A stretch of 36,685 bases of DNA from an uncultured Flavobacteriales bacterium (GTDB taxonomy: Bacteria; Bacteroidota; Bacteroidia; Flavobacteriales_E; Vicingaceae). The notes under the pieces were generated by a model, which ran no database searches, had not been told where the DNA came from, and saw nothing but the letters and a program-made list of their open reading frames with translations. The stretch spans positions 1 through 36,685 of the forward strand of contig CAJQLW010000069.1 in the NCBI GenBank assembly GCA_905479325.1. Reading direction: 5' to 3'. The position numbers were made by a program, and so were the translations under genes. Shown one piece after another: positions 7,689-16,157 of the stretch. How positions within the stretch are numbered: the stretch's first letter is position 1; every line of letters starts with the position of its first letter.

Positions 7689-8261
7689 TTATGAATGCAT
7701 TTGCTTTTTGTTCACCCTGCAATAAATAGCACTGTCTAAAAACTGACCATCGAAGAAGTAGTTTTCTTTAAAATGTGCTTGTTTTTCAAAACCGCATTTT
7801 TCGAGTAGCCTAATGGTAGCAATGTTCTCAACATCGGCGTTAGCTTGAATGGAATGCAAGCCCAGCTGATTAAATATATAGCTGACCATGGCATTAAGTG
7901 CTTCGGTTAAGAAACCTTGCTGCTGAAAGTTTGGATGAATGCCATAGCCAATTTCTGTTTTAAAATGAGTGTAATCAATGGCCTAAAAGCCAATGCAGCC
8001 GATTAATATGTAACTCCCTTTTTGGCATATTTTCCAAGATAAGCCTTTTTCAGTTTTAAAACCATCGTGAATATTCTGAATGTAATCTTCGGCTTCAGAA
8101 ATGTCTTTCATCGGGTACCTTGCTAAAAATTTTGTAAAATTTGAATCAGAACGCATCTCAAATAATTCTTTTGCATCAATCAATTCAGGCCACTTCAATT
8201 CTAATCGTTCCGTTACAAGTGGAGGGTTTTTTTCTGGAAAATTTATTTTAGGCCAAGGCAT
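7689..8261 (-). pseudogene. GNAT acetyltransferase (RimJ/RimL-like) gene with an in-frame amber stop
   Basis: The first 92 codons give PPLVTERLELKWPELIDAKE and ILIGCIGF, the N-terminal half of a RimJ/RimL-type N-acetyltransferase. A TAG at 7985-7983 then interrupts. The same frame continues without a shift: AIDYTHFKTEIGYGIHPNFQ, the acetyl-CoA loop QQQGFLTEAL, and NIATIRLLEKCGF down to a TAA at 7689. The full length of about 190 codons is normal for the family, so the only visible defect is the one stop. A Trp codon (TGG to TAG) or Tyr codon would fit the position. The start lies two bases after the stop of the upstream TMTC-like gene. A sequencing error is possible. Confidence 0.8.
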
Positions 8262-8263
8262 GA

Positions 8264-10231
8264 TTATACGGGGAATTGTGTTCGGTCAATTTTAGAATCC
8301 AATTGAGCAGCGCGGTCAAATTCTGCTTTTGCTTTTTCAATTTGATTTGTAAAATAGTAGCTTAAGCCCAAATCAACATGAGTTTTTGCTATGGTTGGTT
8401 TTATTTGAGAAGCCTTAACTAATACATCAATAGCAGACTGGTAATTTTTGGTGAGGCCGTAAAGCGTGCCCAAATTGCTTAAAACATCATAGTTGTTAGG
8501 AGCTATTTTTAAAGCCGTTTCAAGGTATTGTTGGGCATTTTTTAAATCGTTTTTTTCCCTGCCGTACACTCTTCCTAAATTTAAGTAGGCCTTCATTTCG
8601 TTGGGATTGTATCGAAGTAACTGTTGGTATGCGCCAATCTTATCATCTGCACTTTTGGCTTGCTCAACTATAATATACATGTTTTGAAGCGTATTCTCAT
8701 GGTATGGATTAATGGCCAAAATACGGTAGTAGTAGGGTAGGGCACGATTGACATTTTGTGTTAGTTCCCACTGCGCATTTCCCATTAAAATCAATGCATC
8801 AATGTATTCTGGATAAACACGAATGGCTCTCTCTAAGTAAACCATTCCCTCTTGCAGCATTTTCTGTTTTTCGGCAGGGTTGCTAAGTTTCATAGCATTT
8901 TCAGTGAGAATACCGCCGGCCATTACATTGCTTTTTGCGCCGTTTACAGAAATATTTGCATCGTGAGTAGCTAAGGTGAGGTTACTTTCCCATACTTCAT
9001 TTCTCGTTATGGTTTTAAACGAATACAGCCCAAAAATAATCACCAATAACAGGCTCATGAAACTGTTCGAAATTTTCGATTTTTGGGACAACTTAAAAAG
9101 AAAATAACCTAAAATTAGAGCAAAGCCCAATGACGAAACGTAGACAAATCGCTCATTCATAAAGGCACCAATTACAAATACTAGGTTAGAAGCAATACTT
9201 AACGTGATAGCAAACAGAAGAATGCCAAATGCTACTTGGTGTTTTTTAAAAAATCCCCAAACGGCAATTCCACCTAAAGTCAAGTATGCTAAAATTGAAA
9301 AAATAACCCACTTATTGCCCCAACCAACTATTGGAATGTGCTTCGGATAATAGTCGTAGGTGAGTGGATGAGGAAATATAAGCAGCGAAATATACTTGCC
9401 CAAGGTTAATACAATCGTGGCGTATTTTTCAGCAATACTAGCCTCTAAAAATGGATCATTCATAATGTTATCGGCAACACTAGTAATGCCTCCTCCTACC
9501 ACTTGGTATCGAACTGCAGCCCATGCTATAGCGGCTGCTAGTATAGCTCCGTATGCGGGAAGTGCTTTTTTGAAAGAATGAACTGTAAAAAAATAGACCG
9601 CTAACGGAATGACAGCTACCCAAGTAATTGTATTCTCTTTTGAAAGTAAACCAAGAAAAAAGAGAATTGATATTAGAACTAGGTCTTTAAATTTTCTACT
9701 TTCAAGGTAATTTAACACAAACCACAAGGTGCCTAATTCAAAACAGAAGGCCATAATTTCATCTAGGCCTTTTATGTTGGCTACAACCTCTGTGTGTATA
9801 GGGTGAAAGAACCAAAGTAAACTTACCAAAAGAGGGAAAGAAATAACCTTTAAGAAGCCCTCAAAAGAAGGAATTATTCGATCTATTACTTTAAAAAGTA
9901 AAATTCCATTTAACATGTAAAAAAGCACATTAACCAAATGACCTACAAAAGGATTTTCCCCTGCAAGGGCATACTGAATATTATAAATTACCATAGAGAG
10001 CGGTCGGTAACGACCACCAGCCACCAACTCCTTCTTTTCGCCATAGAAACCTACAAATTGGTCATTGCTAAGTTGATCCCAAATCCCTGAAAAGCCTTTT
10101 TTTGTGAAGTCATTATCGGTAATTACAATGGCATCGTCCAATGCAAAATCATGGCCAAGGGTATTGCCATAAAGCAAGAATCCTAAGACAATAAAAAGAA
10201 TACTAATTTGAAGATTCGAAAGTGCTTTCAT
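8264..10231 (-). CDS. TMTC-like integral membrane glycosyltransferase-type protein with C-terminal TPRs
   Basis: The protein has 655 residues. The N-terminal two-thirds contains many membrane helices. The first lumen/periplasm-facing loop has the acidic pair FALDDAIVI (residues 29-37), followed by RYRPLSMVIY and later FFHPIHTEVVANIKG. This is the pattern of GT-C-fold proteins related to eukaryotic TMTC O-mannosyltransferases and bacterial homologues. From about residue 435 there are at least four tetratricopeptide repeats (for example YLNLGRVYGREKNDLKNAQQ). A role in transferring a sugar from a lipid carrier to exported proteins or glycans is plausible but not shown. The acetyltransferase pseudogene follows after 2 bases. 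Confidence 0.75.
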   Translation of the reverse strand: MKALSNLQISILFIVLGFLLYGNTLGHDFALDDAIVITDNDFTKKGFSGIWDQLSNDQFVGFYGEKKELVAGGRYRPLSMVIYNIQYALAGENPFVGHLVNVLFYMLNGILLFKVIDRIIPSFEGFLKVISFPLLVSLLWFFHPIHTEVVANIKGLDEIMAFCFELGTLWFVLNYLESRKFKDLVLISILFFLGLLSKENTITWVAVIPLAVYFFTVHSFKKALPAYGAILAAAIAWAAVRYQVVGGGITSVADNIMNDPFLEASIAEKYATIVLTLGKYISLLIFPHPLTYDYYPKHIPIVGWGNKWVIFSILAYLTLGGIAVWGFFKKHQVAFGILLFAITLSIASNLVFVIGAFMNERFVYVSSLGFALILGYFLFKLSQKSKISNSFMSLLLVIIFGLYSFKTITRNEVWESNLTLATHDANISVNGAKSNVMAGGILTENAMKLSNPAEKQKMLQEGMVYLERAIRVYPEYIDALILMGNAQWELTQNVNRALPYYYRILAINPYHENTLQNMYIIVEQAKSADDKIGAYQQLLRYNPNEMKAYLNLGRVYGREKNDLKNAQQYLETALKIAPNNYDVLSNLGTLYGLTKNYQSAIDVLVKASQIKPTIAKTHVDLGLSYYFTNQIEKAKAEFDRAAQLDSKIDRTQFPV

Positions 10232-10341
10232 GAAGGGTCTAAATTAGTATTTCTGTAAGATGTTTTAAAGTGAACTCAATTGAAGTTTTAGATGAAAATA
10301 AGGTCATATTATAAAATACATGAATTGATGAGAGGCACAAA

Positions 10342-10372
10342 TTGATACATTAAATTATTGCGTTTACTTTCG
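10342..10372 (+). promoter_or_regulatory. Bacteroidota-type promoter, near-leaderless, of the DUF2797 gene
   Basis: A TTG at 10342-10344 and TACTTTCG at 10365-10372 are separated by 20 bases, matching TTG-N19-21-TAnnTTTG with one mismatch. The gene's ATG starts at 10377, only five bases after the -7 box. Transcription should therefore begin at or within a few bases of the start codon. Confidence 0.5.
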
Positions 10373-10376
10373 CAAA

Positions 10377-11189
10377 ATGGAAACAAGACTGTTTGAGGGA
10401 AACCTGAGAAAAATGCAAACGGAGTTGGCTAGTCCAATTCAATATACCTTAAATTTAGGTGAGAACCAGATTGACATGACCGCTTTGGTGGGAACTCATT
10501 TCAAAATGAAGTTTACCGGAGTAATTAATTGTGTAAACTGCGGTAGGGTTACCAAAAAATCATTTGGTCAAGGCTTTTGTTACCCTTGTTTCATGAATGC
10601 TCCTCAGGCTGCACCATGTATTCTTAGACCTGAATTGTGTGAAGCACATTTAGGAAAAGGCAGAGATGTAGAGTGGGAAGAACGCAACCACAATCAACCG
10701 CATGTGGTTTATTTGGCCATAGCATCAGGTATAAAAGTGGGCATAACACGTGAAACACAAGTGCCTTACCGTTGGATTGATCAAGGTGCTTCAAGGGCGG
10801 TAAAAATTGCTATTACAGAAAATAGATACCAAGCCGGAATGATGGAAGTGGCTTTAAAAGAATTTGCATCCGATAAAACGCCATGGCAGAGAATGCTGAA
10901 AAACGAGGTTGCAACTGACATAAATATTATTGAAACCAAAGATTTGCTTATTGACAAGCTCGATGAAGAGTGGATGGAATTGGTGAGCGACGACGATGAA
11001 GTAACAGAATTAGAGTATCCTGCGATTCGTTTTCCTCAAAAAGTGAAAAGCCATAACCTAGATAAAGAGCCAATGTTGGAAGGAAAGCTCGAAGCCATAA
11101 AAGGACAGTATCTGCTATTTGAGGGCGGAGTTGTAATTAACATCCGAAAATACGGCGGGTATTTTGTTGAATTGGAGGTGGAAGCGTAG
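10377..11189 (+). CDS. DUF2797 zinc-ribbon protein
   Basis: The 270-residue protein has a zinc-ribbon-like set of cysteines: C52, C55, C68, C71, then C81, C88 and H91. This is followed by HVVYLAIASGIKVGITR and PYRWIDQGA, the core of the DUF2797 family. The YLA...GIKVGITR stretch resembles a GIY-YIG-type fold, though I do not see a complete nuclease site. The last third (residues 170-270) is acidic and less conserved. The protein is cytoplasmic and its role is not known to me. It stands alone, with a divergent TMTC-like gene upstream and non-coding repeats downstream. Confidence 0.8.
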   Translation: METRLFEGNLRKMQTELASPIQYTLNLGENQIDMTALVGTHFKMKFTGVINCVNCGRVTKKSFGQGFCYPCFMNAPQAAPCILRPELCEAHLGKGRDVEWEERNHNQPHVVYLAIASGIKVGITRETQVPYRWIDQGASRAVKIAITENRYQAGMMEVALKEFASDKTPWQRMLKNEVATDINIIETKDLLIDKLDEEWMELVSDDDEVTELEYPAIRFPQKVKSHNLDKEPMLEGKLEAIKGQYLLFEGGVVINIRKYGGYFVELEVEA

Positions 11190-11563
11190 TAAGAAGTACT
11201 GAAATTTATGAAGTTAGAAAGTGTTTAAACTTGGTAGTGATTATCTCCATTTAAGGCCAATTATTAATATTCGTTTAAGTCTAGTGTACTTCGTGTCTTT
11301 GTGTTTAGTGCAATTATGAATTTTTAATCCTGAATTTATCTGCGAAAATCTGCGTGATCTGCGGGCGTTAAACCTTAGTGTACTTTGTGTCTTTGTGATA
11401 AATTGATTTGAATTTTTTATCCTGAATTTATCTGCGAAAATCTGCGTGATCTGCGGGCGTTAAATCTTAGTGTACTTTGTTACGATATGAATGCTCCATA
11501 ATTCATTGTTAAAGTATTGTTAACGCCTTTTTGGAAAAGCAACATAGTTGTATTTTTAGTTTC
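11190..11563. other. Intergenic region with tandem repeats
   Basis: About 370 bases between the DUF2797 gene and the next start hold no convincing gene. The central part (11281-11480) is a two-and-a-bit copy direct repeat, listed separately. The flanks are A/T-rich and show no terminator hairpin that I could find. Confidence 0.6.
11281..11480. repeat. Direct tandem repeat, about 92-bp unit, two full copies and a partial third
   Basis: Copy 1 runs 11281-11373, copy 2 runs 11374-11465, and a partial copy begins at 11466. Bases 11327-11372 and 11419-11464 are identical over 46 positions, an offset of 92. The starts of the units share AGTGTACTT with a following GTGTCTTTGTG. Inside each core TCTGCG occurs three times at spacings of 10 and 9 bases. 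There is no open frame of note. With only two units and no unique spacers, this is not a CRISPR array. Confidence 0.85.
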
Positions 11564-12622
11564 ATGAAAATGAATTCCAGGCTAACGCTTATAATATTAT
11601 TACTCCTTTTCAGTTATCAGCTATTTGCCCAAATAAGCGATTCGTTATCGAATTACTATTACTATGTGAATCAGGCGGAAGTTTTAAATACTGAAAACAA
11701 CTTTGTTGGTGCAGAGAAGAAGTATGAAAGAGCAGCTGAATACAAGTCGGATTGGTTTGCAAAAGACTACTACAATCGCAGTCTCCTTAAAATTAAGTTA
11801 GAACAAGAAAAAGAACTTTATCCGATTTTGGCGAAGTTGATTGCAAAAGGTTTTGAATTAGATCTACTGTTGGAGAAAGAGTCTTTTCAAAAATACTTTT
11901 CTACAAAACGAGGACAGAAAGATTTTGAAAAACTGAAGAGTATAATTCCTTCATACAATGTAGAATTAAGAAGTATTTACGATTCACTAAAAGTTCAAGA
12001 TAGTATCGGTCAATCACAGTTCAATCCAGAAATTTTTAGTCACGTAGTTGGAACAATAGACAGCTCAAATGTATACCTCGTTTTAAAGTTAATGGAGGAG
12101 TACGATTTTCCTTCTGAAAGTAAAATAGGCGTTTATGATTGGTTTGAGTTAGGGCCAATCTATTCTATTTTGTTGCATTACAAAAGACACCCGCAATACA
12201 ATGAACGTTATGATTTTACAGCAACAGTCAACGAGGCATTTTTTGAAGGTTCAATAAAAAATTATGACCTTTTCGATTACAAACAAACCATTTCTGATAG
12301 CAGTATCAATCACTTAGGATACGATATTGTGGAATGGAAAATAGTGGATACGCTCAAGTCTACACCTGAAAAGGAAGTGTACTCACAAATTGTTTACACT
12401 TTTTCTAACCTAGAAGACGATTCATACGATGCTCAAAATCTTTTAATTGGTTTACCAACTCGTAAGGATTGTTTCAAACTATCAAAATTTATTTGGGAGA
12501 ATAATTCTGATTTTATGATTGGCTCAGGTAAGAAGTTAAGCCAAATTGCTAGAAACAAACGTATGATTCAGTTTTTTATTAGAAATTCAGACCAGGTAGA
12601 ATTAGACCTCTCTAAAAAGTAA
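11564..12622 (+). CDS. Secreted protein of unknown function (resembles DUF6624 proteins)
   Basis: The protein has 352 residues with a clear signal peptide ending in YQLFAQ (near residue 23). A TPR-like helical start (residues 28-60, FVGAEKKYERAAEYKSDWFA) is followed by a middle section with LRSIYDSLKVQDSIGQ and FPSESKIGVYDWFELG, then SILLHYKRHP. That order resembles the DUF6624 pattern of Bacteroidota exported proteins (DQ-type helix, glycine turn, leucine-rich helix ending in His). I am not certain of it. I set the start at the ATG that begins MKMNSRLTL rather than a TTG at 11531, because only this gives a normal signal peptide. Function is unknown. Confidence 0.65.
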   Translation: MKMNSRLTLIILLLLFSYQLFAQISDSLSNYYYYVNQAEVLNTENNFVGAEKKYERAAEYKSDWFAKDYYNRSLLKIKLEQEKELYPILAKLIAKGFELDLLLEKESFQKYFSTKRGQKDFEKLKSIIPSYNVELRSIYDSLKVQDSIGQSQFNPEIFSHVVGTIDSSNVYLVLKLMEEYDFPSESKIGVYDWFELGPIYSILLHYKRHPQYNERYDFTATVNEAFFEGSIKNYDLFDYKQTISDSSINHLGYDIVEWKIVDTLKSTPEKEVYSQIVYTFSNLEDDSYDAQNLLIGLPTRKDCFKLSKFIWENNSDFMIGSGKKLSQIARNKRMIQFFIRNSDQVELDLSKK

Positions 12623-12655
12623 CTTTAGCTTAACGCACAGCGATATTCGATTAGT

Positions 12656-12663
12656 TAAATTTG
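12656..12663 (+). promoter_or_regulatory. Candidate -7 box before the lipoprotein gene
   Basis: TAAATTTG fits TAnnTTTG exactly and ends four bases before the ATG at 12668. No TTG stands at the usual distance upstream. If active, the transcript would have almost no leader. Confidence 0.35.
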
Positions 12664-12667
12664 TCCT

Positions 12668-13453
12668 ATGAAAAAAATAAAATTTGCAGCTTTTGTGGCG
12701 TTAATCGTTTCACTTAGCTCTTGTTCCTTTTACAACCCCATTTCCACAAATGTGCCTTCTTATGAGAAAAAAGGGGAAATAAATCTTGGTGTGAATCTAG
12801 GGACTTCAGCAGATGTTCAGATTTCTACTAATCCGGTAGAACACCTTAGCATTATTGGTGCAGCAAGTACTTCGGGTTCTATTACCAATACAACAGGAAG
12901 AGACGTGCCGATAGCTGATTCCCTAAAATATGATTACTCAAGAAATCAATTTGAGCTTGGAATTGGATACTACTACAAGTTGACAGATAAAATTCAGCAT
13001 GACATTCATATCGGCTATGGAATTGGATCGGCTGCGAAAAGATATAACTGGTTATACGGAGATGCTGATTTTGCTTATAGTGCAGATTTTACAAATCTTT
13101 TTATTCAAAGTTCTTTAGTTGTAGAAATTGATTCGGACGTAAAAGGTTACTTAAGTTCAAGGTTTAACTATATAAGCACCAGTAATTTTGAAAAGTCTGC
13201 CGGATACAATAATTTGGAGCCGCAGTTCTACACCACAGAACCATTACGAACATTTAACGAGGAGAGTTATTGGCTGAATCAATTTGGTATAGGATTGATT
13301 GCTGACCTTGGTCCGTTGCAATTATCGGCACAAGGACAATTGAATTTTAGGTTTACCAACGAGTTGGTTGTTGACGAAAGACCTATTGGAGTATATGCCG
13401 GTGTGAATTTCAATATGGCAGAAATTATTAGTCGAGCAAAGAAGAAAGATTAG
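12668..13453 (+). CDS. Lipoprotein, probable outer-membrane beta-barrel-like protein
   Basis: The 261-residue protein has a lipoprotein signal with the lipobox VSLSSC, so Cys19 is the likely lipidated residue. The rest is rich in alternating polar and aromatic beta strands (for example FELGIGYYYKL, IHIGYGIGSA, LSAQGQLNFRF), as in outer-membrane beta-barrels. No family is recognised. Its last 26 bases overlap the convergent threonine aldolase gene. The function cannot be given. Confidence 0.7.
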   Translation: MKKIKFAAFVALIVSLSSCSFYNPISTNVPSYEKKGEINLGVNLGTSADVQISTNPVEHLSIIGAASTSGSITNTTGRDVPIADSLKYDYSRNQFELGIGYYYKLTDKIQHDIHIGYGIGSAAKRYNWLYGDADFAYSADFTNLFIQSSLVVEIDSDVKGYLSSRFNYISTSNFEKSAGYNNLEPQFYTTEPLRTFNEESYWLNQFGIGLIADLGPLQLSAQGQLNFRFTNELVVDERPIGVYAGVNFNMAEIISRAKKKD

Positions 13454-14450
13454 ATACTAAACAGTCCATTTCTTTTTCTCCAATTCCTAAATGAGTTACA
13501 AATCGAATTGTTTGAGGTCCCATACCAACTGCTTTTATTCCTTTTTCAGCTAAAGCTTGCAAATAGTTTTCCGAGTCTATCGAATCTTTCAATTTGAAAA
13601 TAACAATGTTTGTGTCTACCGGTTTTATGAAATCAATTGCTTCGTTGTTGCTCAAAACAGCTTCAATTTTTTTTGCATTTTCGTGATCAATTTTCAAACG
13701 GTCAACATGGTGGTTTAACGCATAAATTCCAGCAGCAGCAAGGTAACCGGCTTGACGCATTCCTCCACCTAAAATTTTACGAATTCGTTTGGCTTTTTTT
13801 ATAAAACTTGCGCTACCTGTTAAAACCGAGCCAACAGGAGCTCCTAAACCTTTCGAAAGGCAAATTGAAATCGAATCAAAGTGTTTACCCATTTCTAGTT
13901 CACTTGTGCTTTGTGCAACTAAGGCGTTGTAAAGTCGCGCACCATCTAAATGTATGGGAAGTTGATTTTTTCTGCAATAGGTTGAAATTCTTTCAAGCTC
14001 AGTCATTTCCCAGTAACAACCACCCCCTTTGTTGCAGGTATTTTCTAAAGAAACCAATTGGGTAGGAGGAAAGTGTATGTCATCCGGATTTATTTCAGGA
14101 ATCATTTGCTCTAAGGTGAATCTTCCTCTGTCGCCTTTAATTAATCGATTTGAAACGCCTGAATTGAATGCCATTCCGCCACCTTCATAGCGATAAATGT
14201 GTGCCAATTCATCGCAAATAACTTCGCCCGGAGAATTGGTGTGCACTTTAATTGCAATTTGGTTGGTCATGGTTCCTGAGGGGCAGAAAAGTGCAGTTTC
14301 GTGTCCAAAACGTTGAGCTAGTATGGATTCTAGTTCAAGTACAGTGGGATCATCTCCCAACACATCATCGCCCACTTTTGCGGCCATCATTGCTTCCTTC
14401 ATCTCTGCTGTTGGTTGAGTAACCGTATCGCTTCTTAAATCCACTATCAT
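13428..14450 (-). CDS. ltaE: Low-specificity L-threonine aldolase
   Basis: The 340-residue PLP enzyme cleaves L-threonine or L-allo-threonine to glycine and acetaldehyde in the cytoplasm. The N-terminus DLRSDTVTQPT and GDDVLGDDPTV are signature sequences of the family. FCPSGTMTNQIA (residues 55-66) binds the cofactor phosphate, HLDGAR (167-172) contains the PLP-ring aspartate, and Lys200 in SICLSKGLGAPVGS is the Schiff-base lysine. The length is normal. The 3' end overlaps the convergent lipoprotein gene by 26 bases. The gene is divergent from the outer-membrane protein gene at 14509. Confidence 0.95.
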   Translation of the reverse strand: MIVDLRSDTVTQPTAEMKEAMMAAKVGDDVLGDDPTVLELESILAQRFGHETALFCPSGTMTNQIAIKVHTNSPGEVICDELAHIYRYEGGGMAFNSGVSNRLIKGDRGRFTLEQMIPEINPDDIHFPPTQLVSLENTCNKGGGCYWEMTELERISTYCRKNQLPIHLDGARLYNALVAQSTSELEMGKHFDSISICLSKGLGAPVGSVLTGSASFIKKAKRIRKILGGGMRQAGYLAAAGIYALNHHVDRLKIDHENAKKIEAVLSNNEAIDFIKPVDTNIVIFKLKDSIDSENYLQALAEKGIKAVGMGPQTIRFVTHLGIGEKEMDCLVSNLSSLLD

Positions 14451-14508
14451 CTTTTCACAATTTGTATTTTAGCACCCGCTTAGTTCCAACATTAAAAGTA
14501 AGATTCTG

Positions 14509-15222
14509 ATGAATCATAAAACAGTACTTCTCTTTATTTCTATCATTTTTGCCCAAGTAGGTGTTTGTCAAATTGCTGAAAAGGATCCTTATGGCAGAGA
14601 CTTAAAATCGTTAACACTCAACAAAAGAGGACCAAATCAAGATAAATACAGTCACTTTTTTCTTTCGTACGGTTTTGTTTCAGGTCTAGACAATGATAGT
14701 TCAGAAGTTATTTTTGGAAAATCAGGGTCGTTTTCAGTTGGTTATTTATGGAAATGGAGACTGGCGAAATGGTCAGAGATTGGTTTCGATATCGCCTACC
14801 ATCGTTCGGCTTACCACATTGTTCAAGATTCGACCAAAACAATTCCCACTGCACAACCTCATAAAAAAGAAAAATTGGTTTTTAATTCCATCATGACGTC
14901 TCCATTTATTCGGTTTAAGTTGGTGAATAAAATTCATTCGAACGGAACATTTATCGATTTAGGTGGCTTTGCCGGCTGGCAGTACGACGTTAGGCACAAA
15001 ACATTAGAAAACAATCCAAATCCTGGTTCTGACAAAACAAGAACAATCAATACTCGGTTAGATTATAAGAGAGATTACACCTATGGTGTATTAGCAAGAG
15101 TTGGGTTTAACCGTTTTGTGTTTTACGGTCGTTACCGATTATCTGATTTGTTTACCGATGAAAGTGGTCTAAAAGAACTTCCGTTGTATGAGTTTGGGAT
15201 GAGAATTGGAATTCATCAGTAG
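14509..15222 (+). CDS. Exported protein, probable outer-membrane beta-barrel
   Basis: The 237-residue protein has an N-terminal signal peptide (hydrophobic residues 4-18, likely cleavage after VGVCQ). The mature part contains repeated amphipathic strands: FLSYGFVSGLDN, FSVGYLWKW, IGFDIAYHRS, FVFYGRYRLSDLF. It ends in a final strand, YEFGMRIGIHQ, like an outer-membrane barrel. No specific family is recognised. It is convergent with the membrane-protein gene at 15235, with 12 bases between them. Confidence 0.65.
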   Translation: MNHKTVLLFISIIFAQVGVCQIAEKDPYGRDLKSLTLNKRGPNQDKYSHFFLSYGFVSGLDNDSSEVIFGKSGSFSVGYLWKWRLAKWSEIGFDIAYHRSAYHIVQDSTKTIPTAQPHKKEKLVFNSIMTSPFIRFKLVNKIHSNGTFIDLGGFAGWQYDVRHKTLENNPNPGSDKTRTINTRLDYKRDYTYGVLARVGFNRFVFYGRYRLSDLFTDESGLKELPLYEFGMRIGIHQ

Positions 15223-15234
15223 TTGTTAAAGTGA

Positions 15235-15828
15235 TTATAAGACTGTTCTCCATTTTTTATTGTTAACTCGAAGAATTGCTCGCATTGCGATAAGTAAAAG
15301 CACTATTCCAAATTCAAAATAAACGTAAAAGGCTACCATAAGTAGTATTAAGGCAAAGAACAAAATGTATTTCAAGAAAAAATGTTTTAAAAAGCTATGG
15401 GCATAGGTTCCATTTTTCATTCTTAACAAATCATCACGAAATTCAGAGTAATAACCTAGACTGCTGCATACTAACATTATTGGGAATAAGTACGAGCCAA
15501 AAACAAGATTGGGGTCTGAGATAACAACTTCTTGCATGTTTAACTCTACAATGAAACTTTCAACGCCTCGGTACAAGCCCAATAGCATGAAAACGAGGAA
15601 AGGTGAGATAATAATAAACATTGCGGTATCAACCCAATCACCTTTTTTATCTTTATGAATCAGTATGTTTGCAAAAATGAGCATGGTGCATGTATCAATC
15701 ATGAACCAAAGTATGAGTAGAACTGGATTCCAGCCGAATACGACAACTCCTATCACAAAAAAGAAGTCAGAGAACAGAGACCAAATATCAAATTTGGCAT
15801 TTAACTCTTTAATTTTTCCGACTATCAA
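15235..15828 (-). CDS. Integral membrane protein, DUF6498-like
   Basis: The 197-residue protein has about five hydrophobic helices (roughly residues 18-50, 68-88, 105-125 and 145-185). The pair WNPVLLILWFMIDTCTMLIF followed by WVDTAMFIIISPFLVF is reminiscent of DUF6498 membrane proteins. The only possible start near the conserved N-terminus is a TTG at 15828, since an in-frame stop lies two codons upstream. It is the last gene of the NfeD/SPFH/lycopene cyclase run, 16 bases after YbaB. The function is unknown. Confidence 0.6.
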   Translation of the reverse strand: MIVGKIKELNAKFDIWSLFSDFFFVIGVVVFGWNPVLLILWFMIDTCTMLIFANILIHKDKKGDWVDTAMFIIISPFLVFMLLGLYRGVESFIVELNMQEVVISDPNLVFGSYLFPIMLVCSSLGYYSEFRDDLLRMKNGTYAHSFLKHFFLKYILFFALILLMVAFYVYFEFGIVLLLIAMRAILRVNNKKWRTVL

Positions 15829-15844
15829 TTTCTACGTTTAAGAA

Positions 15845-16153
15845 TTATAAACCTGGTAACATGCCCCGAGCAACTCCCGCCATTTCAACTTCAGCCAACT
15901 TTTCTGCTTTTTCCAATGCTCTATTTACTGCCATAATGGTTAGCTCTTCAATTTGCTCTTTGTCATTCTCAGCAAATAGTTCTTCGCTGATTTGAACTGA
16001 AATAATTTTTCGATTGCCAGTGCAAATAACAGCTACTTTTCCATTTTCAGCTTCTCCGCTTACACTAATGGTGTCCAGTCTTTTCTTTACTTCTTCAGAC
16101 TTCTGCTTCATCTCTTGCATTTTGCCCATCATGTCACCCATCTTTCCAAACAT
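15845..16153 (-). CDS. YbaB/EbfC nucleoid-associated protein
   Basis: The 102-residue protein matches the YbaB/EbfC family throughout. A Met/Lys-rich N-terminal helix (GDMMGKMQEMKQKSEEVKK) leads into the beta strands VSGEAENGKVAVICTGNRKI. A C-terminal helix containing AVNRALEKAEKLAEVEMAGV follows. These small dimers bind DNA and shape the nucleoid. In many bacteria the gene sits next to dnaX and recR. Here it instead follows the lycopene cyclase gene by four bases and probably shares its transcript. Confidence 0.9.
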   Translation of the reverse strand: MFGKMGDMMGKMQEMKQKSEEVKKRLDTISVSGEAENGKVAVICTGNRKIISVQISEELFAENDKEQIEELTIMAVNRALEKAEKLAEVEMAGVARGMLPGL

Positions 16154-16157
16154 AACT

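Noticed and set aside
7983..7985. Programmed read-through or pyrrolysine at the in-frame TAG
   Set aside because: There is no nearby suppressor tRNA or Pyl gene, and GNAT enzymes do not use it; mutation or error is simpler.
11281..11480. CRISPR array
   Set aside because: There are only two full units, no unique spacers of even length, and no cas genes nearby.
11531..11563. Upstream TTG start adding 11 residues to the secreted protein at 11564
   Set aside because: It would place polar residues before the signal peptide; the ATG at 11564 gives a normal one.
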